From Deltaproteobacteria bacterium UBA6601 (lineage in GTDB: Bacteria > Myxococcota_A > UBA796 > UBA9615), in assembly GCA_002433485.1 (NCBI GenBank), contig DJIF01000120.1:791-22753 (forward strand): DNA of 21,963 bases, given 5' to 3'. The translations under genes and the position numbers were made by a program. The notes under the pieces are model-generated. The model did not search any database. It had not been told where the DNA came from and saw only the letters and a list, made by a program, of their open reading frames with translations. Below are positions 15,185 through 21,963 of the stretch, piece after piece. Each line of letters starts with the position of its first letter. Position 1 is the stretch's first letter.

Positions 15185-17320
15185 TTATGGGCCTGGCTCG
15201 CTGTAGACGCCATCCCAGTCGCTGGGCAGGTCCCGGCCCCTCAGGGCCTGGCAGCGTTCCACAAACAGGCGAGCCAGCGGATCCTCACTGCTGTACTTAA
15301 GGCAGCGGCGATACCCGGCCTCAGCCTCCTCCCAGCGCTGCTCAAGGTAGGCAGTAAAAGCCTCTGTGGTCGCCCTGGCCAGATCCAGTTGTGCGGGACT
15401 CGCGGCAGCTCGCTGAGCGATGAGCTCATGGATCGGCTCGGGGCGACTCTGCCCCTTGACGATCACCCGGTCAACCGGTCGGGTGAGCATGTTCTCAGCC
15501 ACCGCCTGCCGAGTACTTTCACCCACCAGGATGCGGGTACCGTACTGCTTGTTGATGCCCTCGATTCGGCTGGCCAGGTTCACTCCATCGCCGATCACGG
15601 TGTAGTCGAGATGGCTGACCGAGCCCAGGTTGCCGACCAGGGCAACTGTAGTGTTGATACCGATACGAATGGGCCACAGCGGTTCAGGCCCATCCGCACT
15701 CTGCCGAATCCGCTCGATGATCTCGAGAGCCGCCTGGCAGGCCTGAAGCGGGTGGTCAGCGACCTTGTTGGGGGCATTCCAGAAGGCCATCACCGAGTCA
15801 CCGATGTACTTATCCACCGTCCCCTCATGGGCGTCGACAATCAGGCTGGCTTCTTCAAGGTTGTGGCTCAGCTTGACCGCCAATTGATGCGGCTCCAGAG
15901 ACTCTGAGATGGTGGTAAAGCCCTCCACATCGGAAAACAGGATGGTGACTTCTCGATCCTTACCACCAGGCTGGGCTTCTACCCCGCTGCGAACCAAATC
16001 ACGCACCAACGCCGCTGAGACATAGCGCTCGAAAGATCGCAGTCCCGTTCGCATGTGGTCGATGTTGTCGCCCAGCGCATGCACCTCCCGGATCCTGGTG
16101 TCGCGGCGTTGCGGTTCGGAGAGATCCAGCTCGGCGAGGCGCTGCATCTCATCAAAGAATCCATAGAAGCTATCGGAGAGGCGGCGGGAGATCACGATGA
16201 CGCTTAGCAGGAACACCAGGAACAACAGCGCCCCAACTGCCGCGCTGGTCCAGCCCTGTTCACGCACGCCAGCGAGGATCACGGCTTCGGGCACCAGGAC
16301 CGCCACCATCCAGTCCAGACGGGTTCGCTCACCCACCAGCTTGGCGCGGTGAAAAATCACCACAAAGCGCTCGCCATCGAATTCAATGTGCTCCATCCGG
16401 GTGTTGTCGAGGCTGTCGATCGTGGCCGGCAGACCCAGGTCACTTGCCAGACGCCTGACGATGGGCTCAGAGTGGTTGTCCAGACGCACCATGGCCATCT
16501 CGCCTGCTTCGTTCTTACGGCTGGTGGTGGTGGGATCGGTGTGGGCCAGGACCGTGCCCACCTCATCGAAGACCAGGGCCTGGGCGCCGGGCAGGTCGGC
16601 CTGAAATGCCTCCAGAGCGCGAGACAGAAAGTGGAGTTCAAAGTCGACAAAGGCAACGCCAAGGAAGGTGCCTTGAGCATCGTAGACCTGCTTGGTAAGC
16701 GAGACCCCCGGCACGTACTCGGGAATATAGAGATAAGGCGCTGTCCAGACCGAGTCATGCTCCGCAGACCGAAGGGCGGCGTTAAACCAAGGTCGCTGTC
16801 TACCGTCGTAGTCGGACTTCTCCTCGGTTTCCGGTTGCCACTCGTCGTCTGCGATGACATGGAACGAGCGGCGCATCATCTCGCCGCTGTCATCGCGCAA
16901 GAAAGACTGGACCCGCAGCTGCCGGTTGGCGTCGATGCTTACCCACATGGCCTCCCCATTGGGCTTGCCGAACCCAGCAGACGACAGGCGCGGGTTGGCG
17001 CGGATCACATCGATGCAGTGACCGCCGATCTCCTTGAGGTCATCGGGCGAGATGACCCCATCCTGCAGGAGGGTGCTGTAGAGATCGACGGTATGGCGGG
17101 CGCTGCTGGAGTACTCGATGACCCGCGCATTGGCGTATTCGGCCTGCAGCCTGAACACCTCACCGGACAATTGCTCAACGGTCGACCGCGAGTTGATAAA
17201 GGCCACCGTGCCGACGCTTAGGGCCGTAGCGATGACCGCGGTCGCTGTCAGCTGGGCGAGGATGGTTCGTAGCGCAAACCGGGTCCGACGACTGGAGTTG
17301 GGCGTGTCTGACTGGGCCAT
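15185..17320 (-). CDS. Membrane adenylate cyclase (class III) with periplasmic dCache sensor
   Basis: This 711-residue protein has a TM helix at about 20-42, a periplasmic dCache_1-like sensor at about 43-355 (YDGRQRPWFNAALRS, then VWTAPYLY, and GVAFVDFEL with Asp226), a second TM helix at 358-377 and a HAMP-like helical linker at about 378-435. A class III cyclase domain lies at about 455-635. The metal Asp residues are D464 (LFSDVEGFT) and D508 (YIGDSVMAFW). The base-selecting residues are K504 and D572, the adenine-specific pair, so cAMP rather than cGMP is expected. N581 and R585 of GVNLASR are the transition-state residues. A TPR-like helical tail ends the protein (about 650-692). It should sense a small ligand outside and make cAMP inside. 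The start is an ATG at 17320 with a poor ribosome site. Confidence 0.92.
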   Translation of the reverse strand: MAQSDTPNSSRRTRFALRTILAQLTATAVIATALSVGTVAFINSRSTVEQLSGEVFRLQAEYANARVIEYSSSARHTVDLYSTLLQDGVISPDDLKEIGGHCIDVIRANPRLSSAGFGKPNGEAMWVSIDANRQLRVQSFLRDDSGEMMRRSFHVIADDEWQPETEEKSDYDGRQRPWFNAALRSAEHDSVWTAPYLYIPEYVPGVSLTKQVYDAQGTFLGVAFVDFELHFLSRALEAFQADLPGAQALVFDEVGTVLAHTDPTTTSRKNEAGEMAMVRLDNHSEPIVRRLASDLGLPATIDSLDNTRMEHIEFDGERFVVIFHRAKLVGERTRLDWMVAVLVPEAVILAGVREQGWTSAAVGALLFLVFLLSVIVISRRLSDSFYGFFDEMQRLAELDLSEPQRRDTRIREVHALGDNIDHMRTGLRSFERYVSAALVRDLVRSGVEAQPGGKDREVTILFSDVEGFTTISESLEPHQLAVKLSHNLEEASLIVDAHEGTVDKYIGDSVMAFWNAPNKVADHPLQACQAALEIIERIRQSADGPEPLWPIRIGINTTVALVGNLGSVSHLDYTVIGDGVNLASRIEGINKQYGTRILVGESTRQAVAENMLTRPVDRVIVKGQSRPEPIHELIAQRAAASPAQLDLARATTEAFTAYLEQRWEEAEAGYRRCLKYSSEDPLARLFVERCQALRGRDLPSDWDGVYSEPGP

Positions 17321-17519
17321 CTACCCATTCTGTCTCATCTGAGTCCACCATGCTGAGCTGGAAACAAAGACCTGAAAGGACCCGCCAGGAGCAAAGCTCT
17401 CGCTGAGTCTTTTACAGAGGCTGTGGATTCCAAACCAAGCCCAGAATGTCTCCGAGAGAGGTCATCTGTTGCTAAAGCTGCGTGTGAGGTCGGTGGGAAA
17501 TACGCCAACAGCTCGACTT

Positions 17520-17987
17520 CTAGCCATCGCAGCAGAACTCTATGAAAGAAGACACGCTGTAAGGCGTCGGAGAACTCTGGCCATCGCTCAGCGCGACCCG
17601 TAAAGCGCCATCGAATGGACCGCTGATGACCATGCCGATCTGGCCCTCAGCTACCCACTCATCATCCTCCGCCAGAGTCGGACTGCTGCCATCGGAATCA
17701 ATCAAGGCCACGCTGAGATTCCCGGCTGTAGAGTCCCACAAGACATCAAAGTAGAGGAAATAGTCGAGTGGGACCGTGCCTGAGAACCAGTCCTGATCGC
17801 CGGGACAAAGGACCAGCGAGTGCTCTCCTACTGCAGAGGCCTCCTGCGATGAATCATTAGGTTCCAGGTGATCATCAGCGCAAGGTTCGTCTAACTCCTG
17901 TCCAGGCTCAGTAGAACCGTTCCCGCAGCCAATCGAACCAATCTGCAGACCGACCAGCATCAGGGTCCAGAGACTCCTCTTTGTCAT
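17520..17987 (-). CDS. Lipoprotein with PPC-like (pre-peptidase C-terminal) domain
   Basis: This 155-residue protein starts at the ATG at 17987, preceded by GGAGG with 5 nt spacing. The frame runs nine codons further upstream without a ribosome site. The lipoprotein signal is TKRSLWTLMLVGLQIGSIGC. After a short linker, DDHLEPNDSSQEASAV, then LVLCPGDQDWFSGTVPLDYFLYFDV and LSVALIDSDGS follow the PPC-domain pattern EPND-x-A then D-DWF then L-V-L-D. Such beta-sandwich domains accompany secreted peptidases or stand alone on the surface, and no catalytic domain is present here. A Cys pair (CCDG) is near the end. Upstream it shares a repeated element with the 18090-18350 gene. Confidence 0.78.
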   Translation of the reverse strand: MTKRSLWTLMLVGLQIGSIGCGNGSTEPGQELDEPCADDHLEPNDSSQEASAVGEHSLVLCPGDQDWFSGTVPLDYFLYFDVLWDSTAGNLSVALIDSDGSSPTLAEDDEWVAEGQIGMVISGPFDGALRVALSDGQSSPTPYSVSSFIEFCCDG

Positions 17988-17992
17988 TAAGG

Positions 17993-17997
17993 CCTCC
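17993..17997 (-). promoter_or_regulatory. Shine-Dalgarno site fixing the PPC-like lipoprotein start
   Basis: GGAGG on the minus strand, 5 nt before the ATG at 17987. The upstream in-frame start at 18014 has no such site and would bury the signal peptide. Confidence 0.7.
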
Positions 17998-18089
17998 GCT
18001 TGCAAGTCTAGCAAGGCCGCAGTGGCGAGGAGGCTGGTGAGTATCCGGCAAGCGGGAGCGGACCTCTAATGGGTTGTCCGCGAAGTCAC

Positions 18090-18350
18090 TCAGCTTCTTG
18101 GGAGTGTGCTGAGCAGGCCTTCGATCTTTGCCACCTTGAGGCCGATGGAGCGCTGGACCTCGGTCCTATCGTCCTGGGTGAGCCGGCTGAGAAGGGCGCT
18201 GTACTCTGCGAGAACTTCGTCGGCCATTGCCCTGGCCTCCTGGATCTCTTCAGCGGTGGCGTCATCGTCACGGGCTAGATCGATCTCCTCGGCGAGTTCG
18301 ATCAAGGCATCGGAGAGCTGCGCTGCCTGGGTCCGAATTTCTGCATCCAT
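18090..18350 (-). CDS. Small acidic alpha-helical protein of unknown function
   Basis: From the ATG at 18350 this encodes 86 residues. The frame is open to a TTG at 18389, but without a better ribosome site. The sequence is nearly all helix-forming and acidic (AAQLSDALIELAEEIDLARDDDATAEEIQEARAM is the first half, broken here at family-neutral points), with heptad-like spacing of Leu/Ala and no Cys, signal or TM segment. A coiled-coil or helical-hairpin cytoplasmic protein is likely. I do not recognise a family. No Shine-Dalgarno is visible. CATACT lies 7 nt before the ATG with TTGCGG 16 nt further up, so a leaderless promoter is possible. Confidence 0.6.
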   Translation of the reverse strand: MDAEIRTQAAQLSDALIELAEEIDLARDDDATAEEIQEARAMADEVLAEYSALLSRLTQDDRTEVQRSIGLKVAKIEGLLSTLPRS

Positions 18351-18458
18351 GCTGGTCAGTATGAATGAATAGGATGACTCCGCAAGCAAGGTGGGAATCT
18401 GGTGAGTATGCGGCAGAGACGGGTGAGGTTTCGCCGGAACAGCGGCAATCGGCCCATA

Positions 18459-18473
18459 CAGACCGGAGGTCTG
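18459..18473 (-). terminator. Short hairpin after the FG-GAP gene
   Basis: CAGACC-GGA-GGTCTG forms a 6-bp stem with a 3-nt loop 16-30 nt after the stop codon at 18489. There is no T run on the minus strand, so termination is uncertain and read-through into the 18350 gene is possible. Confidence 0.3.
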
Positions 18474-18488
18474 GTCAGTGCAGACACT

Positions 18489-21400
18489 CTAATTGGGATT
18501 GAGGACGACGTACGCGCTCTGCTGACCCCAGCCACCAATCAGAAGGTCCGGCTTGCCGTCTCCATTCACATCACTGGCATCAATTGCATGCCCCGCATAT
18601 TCGGCGTTTTGCCCAAGGAAGACTGCCCCTGCCGTAGCTGTCAGATCAAAAATTCCGCCGCCAAGCAGTGATGCCCCATAGACCAAATGGACAGCGCCGT
18701 TATTAGCGCCAGTCGTGTGGGCACCAATCAAAATGTCATCGAGTCCATCACCATCCATATCGCCAGCAGATGAGACCACAGCACCGGTCTCACTCCTCTC
18801 GCTACCAAGGAAGGAGGAGCTGGCAAAAGACAGATCAAAAGTCCCGCCTGAGCCAATGTCCGCACCTAAGACCAGATAGACCTTGCCTTGATTGCTGGTC
18901 CAACCGTCTGAGTTCAGATATGGAGCGGCTAAGAGGACATCGGAAAGCCCATCGCCGTCGACGTCACCAGCGCTCAACGCTCGGCGGAGTTGACCGTTGA
19001 GTGCGTTCTCGGCAAGAAATACGACATCGGCGTTGCTCAGAGGATGACTTGCCGCCGTTAGCAACCCTGCGCCAAAGAAGAGGTAGGTCTTGCCGTTCGA
19101 GTTTCCCGTACTTTCACCAATCAGAATATCCGCAAGACCGTCTCCATCAACATCCCCCGCCGAGGCGACAGAAGCACCACTAAAGTACTGTGTCCCTGCA
19201 CCAACCAAGACCGCATCTGCTGCGGCAAGCGCAAAGCTGCCACCTGCGGCGATGGTAGAGCCTAGAAACAGATACGTTTTTCCAGCGTCTTGCCCACCCT
19301 CGTCGTTACCGCTCGCGCCGATAAGAATGTCGCTCAACCCATCGCCATCAACATCGCCGGCAGATGCAATCGATGCACCGGAATGGTCATCAGAAGCCTC
19401 ACCTATAAAGGAGGCATGGGCCGTATTGAGTTGAATTGAGTTCCCAATTGCTAATCGGCTACCAAGAATCAAGTAGGCCTTGCCCGCATCATCGCCACCT
19501 TCATCGTTGTATGGAGCGCCTATGAGCAGGTCATTCAGGCCATCACCATCCACATCGCCCGCATTGGCAAGAGAACTGCCGGCAATGTCACCAAATCTCT
19601 CCCCCATGAGGCTCAACTGATGGGCGTCGCCCAAAGTGCCCCCCTGAAGCAAGTCGGCCCCTCTATAAAACAGTGCCCCACCGGGGTCGTAGTCTTCGGG
19701 CCCGGCCACAACCACCTCGGCTCTACCATCACCATCCAGATCACCCAGGCTTGCCAAAGTCGTCCCAAGCTTGCTCAGGTAAGACCAATGACTGCCAACA
19801 AAGCGGCTAGCACGGCTGCTGTCCAGGTTCGACTGAAGCCCTTGATTGAGCGCGAACACATCGCCAGCTAAGAACAAATAAGCGCCGCCTGAGCCAATTG
19901 AAGATGCATGAGCGTGCTCTGAACCAAATAGGACATCACTTAGGCCATCGCCATCCACATCCCCCGCGCTCGACACGAAGTCTGCTTGCCCATTAGAGAC
20001 AAAACTCCAGTCGCCATTTATGTCTTGAAAAGAGCTGCCCGAGGCAATCGTTGAGCCTAGATAGAGCGACACGTTTTTTGGCGGCAGACCACTCCATCCG
20101 CCCCACCATGACCAATGGCCTCCAATTAAGACATCACTTAATCCATCACCGTCTACATCCCCAGCACTTGCCACAGACCAGCCGAACTTGCCCTCATTCC
20201 AGGTCCCCCAAAAGACTCCATCGGAGCTACCAAGGTTGTAGGTGTTACCCGCTGAAATGGAGCTGCCAAAGACGATGTAGGCCCGTCCAGACTCATTAAA
20301 ACCTCCGCCCCGATCAAAGCCATGTGCACCGACCAAGATGTCGGCCAGCCCATCACCATTCACATCGCCGGCAGAAGCGACGTTAAATCCACTCTTGTCG
20401 CCAGGGTGCTCGCCAACAAAGGCCGCATCGGCATTGCTCAGGTTAAAGCTGCCACCCGCTGCAATGGTGCTCGCGAAAAACAAGTAGGTCTTACCGGCAT
20501 CCGCGCCATTATGATCATTTTTGTAGGCGCCAATCAGCAGGTCATCCAGACCATCGCCATCGACATCGCCGGCAAAAGCCACAGAGCTACCACTTAAGTC
20601 AAAAGGGTTCTCACCAAGAAAGGAAGCATGCGCCGTGCTCAGGTCAAAAACACCGCCTGCGGCAATGCTCGAACCCAACAGCAGGTAGCTCTTGCCAGCA
20701 TCGCCGCCGCCCTGGTCGTTGAAAGGGCCGCCAATGAGCAGATCGCTCAGCCCATCACCGTCGACATCGCCGGCCGCAGCGACTGAATAGCCGCTGGATT
20801 CACCAGCGGCTCCGACCAGCATTGCGTGAGCTGATGAGAGAGGAATCGTCCCGCCGGCTAGCAGCGACGAGCCCAACACGACATAGGCCTTGCCGGCGTA
20901 GGGCCCACCATCAGCATTGCCCGGGGCACCAATGAGCAAGTCGGCAAGGCCATCACCATCAACATCACGCGCAGAAGCCACCGAGTGGCCGCTGTTGTCA
21001 TCTGCATTCTCACCGACGACCACCACATCCGCGTCACGCAGATCCAGTGGATCCATTGCCCCAGCAAGGCTTGAGCCCCAGAACACATAGGTCTTGCCAG
21101 TATTGATGGTGCCACCAATGCCACCGACATGAGCCTGTCCAGCGGTAAGGACCAGCTCATCGAGCCCATCGCCATCAATGTCTGGAAGGAAGGTACCGAT
21201 CTTTCCCAGTTGCTTGTTTGGGTTCTGCCCCCAATTGGTATGCAATCTCGTGTGCGCAGCATCAAAGAGGGCGTTGCCAAGTTCCCCGGAACAATCAAAG
21301 TCAACGGTGCCCGAAGGGTCTTCCCAGGTCATATTCCCTGGGTATGAGAGAGGATCGAAGTCATTGCAGTCGTCATCACAAGAGGTGACGCCGTCTTGAT

Positions 21401-21963
21401 CCACATCCGCGACGTTCAGTAATGAGTCACTGTCATCACAATCGCTGCAAACGACATCTCCATCGCCATCCTGATCGATGGGCTCATCGATATTGCCGTC
21501 GCAGTTGTTATCGATTTGATCGCAGAGTTCCAGGTGGCCTGGTCGAGCAAGAGGATGGTCGTCATCGCAGTCGCCCTGACAGCCTGCATAGCCATCACTA
21601 TCGGCATCAAACTCGCTATTTGGGATGCCGCCGTTGCAGTTGTCATCGAGCTGATTACACAGCTCTGGAGCTGCTGGGTTCTGGGTCGCACTCTGATCAT
21701 TACAGTCGCCGTTGCACTCAAAAAAGCCATCGCCGTCATCATCGGTCTCGTCTGAATCTGGGCTGCAATCGCTGTCTATTCCGTCACAAGGAAGATCCAC
21801 TGCGCCCGGATGGATGCCTGCATCGGTCTCATCGCAGTCGCCACCCGCACCGCAGCCCGAGTAGCCATCGCCATCAGCGTCGGTAGGAATGATGTTGGCC
21901 TGGGTGTCGTCGCAGTCGCCACCACCCAGGATGGCCGGATCGAGCCCGGTATAGGGGCTGCAC
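18489..21963 (-). CDS. Secreted FG-GAP/integrin-like protein with MopE-like Cys-Asp region (5' end beyond right edge)
   Basis: The frame is open from the right edge to a TAG at 18489, about 1157 codons. The GTG at 21800 is internal, because the same motifs continue upstream of it. The first about 220 residues hold MopE-like putative metal-binding units: DxDGDGxxxCxGDCDD, then PGxxExCDxIDNNCDG, at least five times, followed by VDFDCSGELGN. From about 21240 to the end come 14 FG-GAP repeats, each with a DxDGDG calcium loop (typically GDVDGDGLSDLLIGA) and a GK-YL-LGSS strand. FG-GAP repeats form integrin-alpha-like beta-propeller blades. The protein is therefore an extracellular, calcium-binding surface or secreted protein, perhaps an adhesin. 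The signal peptide must lie outside the window. There is no catalytic domain in the visible part. Confidence 0.92.
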   Translation of the reverse strand, partial: CSPYTGLDPAILGGGDCDDTQANIIPTDADGDGYSGCGAGGDCDETDAGIHPGAVDLPCDGIDSDCSPDSDETDDDGDGFFECNGDCNDQSATQNPAAPELCNQLDDNCNGGIPNSEFDADSDGYAGCQGDCDDDHPLARPGHLELCDQIDNNCDGNIDEPIDQDGDGDVVCSDCDDSDSLLNVADVDQDGVTSCDDDCNDFDPLSYPGNMTWEDPSGTVDFDCSGELGNALFDAAHTRLHTNWGQNPNKQLGKIGTFLPDIDGDGLDELVLTAGQAHVGGIGGTINTGKTYVFWGSSLAGAMDPLDLRDADVVVVGENADDNSGHSVASARDVDGDGLADLLIGAPGNADGGPYAGKAYVVLGSSLLAGGTIPLSSAHAMLVGAAGESSGYSVAAAGDVDGDGLSDLLIGGPFNDQGGGDAGKSYLLLGSSIAAGGVFDLSTAHASFLGENPFDLSGSSVAFAGDVDGDGLDDLLIGAYKNDHNGADAGKTYLFFASTIAAGGSFNLSNADAAFVGEHPGDKSGFNVASAGDVNGDGLADILVGAHGFDRGGGFNESGRAYIVFGSSISAGNTYNLGSSDGVFWGTWNEGKFGWSVASAGDVDGDGLSDVLIGGHWSWWGGWSGLPPKNVSLYLGSTIASGSSFQDINGDWSFVSNGQADFVSSAGDVDGDGLSDVLFGSEHAHASSIGSGGAYLFLAGDVFALNQGLQSNLDSSRASRFVGSHWSYLSKLGTTLASLGDLDGDGRAEVVVAGPEDYDPGGALFYRGADLLQGGTLGDAHQLSLMGERFGDIAGSSLANAGDVDGDGLNDLLIGAPYNDEGGDDAGKAYLILGSRLAIGNSIQLNTAHASFIGEASDDHSGASIASAGDVDGDGLSDILIGASGNDEGGQDAGKTYLFLGSTIAAGGSFALAAADAVLVGAGTQYFSGASVASAGDVDGDGLADILIGESTGNSNGKTYLFFGAGLLTAASHPLSNADVVFLAENALNGQLRRALSAGDVDGDGLSDVLLAAPYLNSDGWTSNQGKVYLVLGADIGSGGTFDLSFASSSFLGSERSETGAVVSSAGDMDGDGLDDILIGAHTTGANNGAVHLVYGASLLGGGIFDLTATAGAVFLGQNAEYAGHAIDASDVNGDGKPDLLIGGWGQQSAYVVLNPN
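18495..21240 (-). repeat. 14 tandem FG-GAP coding repeats (about 170-230 bp each)
   Basis: Fourteen copies of D(V/I/L/M)(D/N)GDG, spaced at roughly 60-70 residues, alternate with VGE-x-SG-SVA and GK-YL-LGS segments. Repeats 1 (about 21140-21184) and 8 (about 19709-19746) differ alike from the rest: they read DELVL and AEVVV instead of (S/A/D)D(L/I/V)L(I/V)G, and both follow a KLG stretch. The set therefore reads as two groups of seven. Confidence 0.85.
21290..21920 (-). repeat. MopE-like Cys/Asp motif repeats
   Basis: Repeated coding units of the form DGDGxxxCxGDCDD...PGxxExCDxxDNNCDG run from near the right edge to the start of the propeller region. The paired Cys and clustered Asp suggest disulfide-stabilised metal sites. 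The MopE name comes from the Methylococcus copper-binding surface protein, but copper binding is not shown for these short motifs. Confidence 0.75.

Larger units (their letters stand above)
18034..18480 (-). promoter_or_regulatory. Repeated ATACTSACCAG element (four copies)
   Basis: On the minus strand ATACTCACCAG occurs at 18034-18044 and 18399-18409, ATACTGACCAG at 18352-18362, and a partial CACTGACCAG at 18471-18480. The 18034 and 18399 copies share more flank (TGCCGSATACTCACCAG, and a downstream CCTTGCT). They end 47 and 49 nt before the ATGs at 17987 and 18350. The 18352 copy abuts the 18350 ATG, and the partial copy lies just past the stop codon of the FG-GAP gene. It could be a regulator site, a promoter element (CATACT resembles a -10) or a duplicated leader. 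Confidence 0.5.

Noticed and set aside
16349..17221. Plus-strand frame of 290 codons inside the adenylate cyclase
   Set aside because: It lies antisense to the dCache sensor, with no motif and no ribosome site. The minus-strand frame has a complete cyclase architecture.
18489..21800. GTG at 21800 as the true start of the FG-GAP gene
   Set aside because: The frame stays open upstream to the edge and continues the same MopE-like motifs (GDCDE, GDCDD), so the gene begins outside the window.
18495..21920. The repetitive DNA as a CRISPR array or satellite
   Set aside because: The periodicity is in-frame protein repetition with diverged nucleotides, no constant repeat and spacers, and no cas genes nearby.
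1..21963. Defence or mobile island
   Set aside because: I looked for nucleases, toxins, reverse transcriptases, recombinases, transposases, tRNA-flanked attachment sites and terminal inverted repeats, and found none. uup and arfB are housekeeping ribosome-associated genes.

Overview
The window looks like chromosomal DNA from a GC-rich Gram-negative bacterium, most likely Myxococcota or a related deltaproteobacterial lineage. That placement is inferred from content. There are many small lineage-specific lipoproteins, an Asp/Ser-rich linker behind a lipoprotein signal, a MopE-like Cys/Asp-rich region joined to FG-GAP repeats, an SDR resembling the Myxococcus C-factor family, and a class III adenylate cyclase with a periplasmic sensor. 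I saw no rRNA, tRNA, transposase, integrase, phage gene or CRISPR array.

Layout. 1-755 (-) is the start of an exported protein with 29-residue Cys repeats, cut by the left edge. 868-3327 (-) is a probable operon: a tail-anchored zinc-ribbon protein, an SPFH protein with a C-terminal GYF_2 domain, and 3-methyladenine DNA glycosylase. 3396-4684 (+) holds an NTF2-like protein and a lipoprotein esterase. 4881-5342 (-) is a peroxiredoxin with a clear terminator. 5828-7279 (+) is a DUF4874/DUF4832 lipoprotein, facing a small lipoprotein at 7370-8002 (-). 8130-10016 (-) is the ABC-F ATPase Uup, followed upstream by an exported protein and an alpha/beta hydrolase (10162-11691, -). 12218-12880 (+) is an SDR. 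13053-13322 (-) is a small Cys-rich ORF and 13385-13960 (+) a thioredoxin-fold protein. 14281-14715 (-) is ArfB and 14869-15168 (+) a small two-helix membrane protein. 15185-17320 (-) is the adenylate cyclase, followed by a PPC-like lipoprotein and a small helical protein. 18489 to the right edge (-) is a very long secreted protein with MopE-like motifs and 14 FG-GAP repeats, its 5' end outside the window.

Most genes are single housekeeping or stress functions (base-excision repair, peroxide detoxification, ribosome rescue, ABC-F, cAMP signalling) interspersed with surface or exported proteins. The clearest multi-gene unit is the zinc-ribbon/SPFH pair, which resembles the YdjG/YdjI-type membrane-stress modules. 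I did not find a convincing new defence or mobile system. The best unexplained signals are a repeated ATACTSACCAG element at 18034-18480 upstream of three minus-strand genes, a 20-bp near-repeat upstream of both 3396 and 3815, and several genes that lack a Shine-Dalgarno site but carry a -10-like hexamer 6-8 nt before the start codon.
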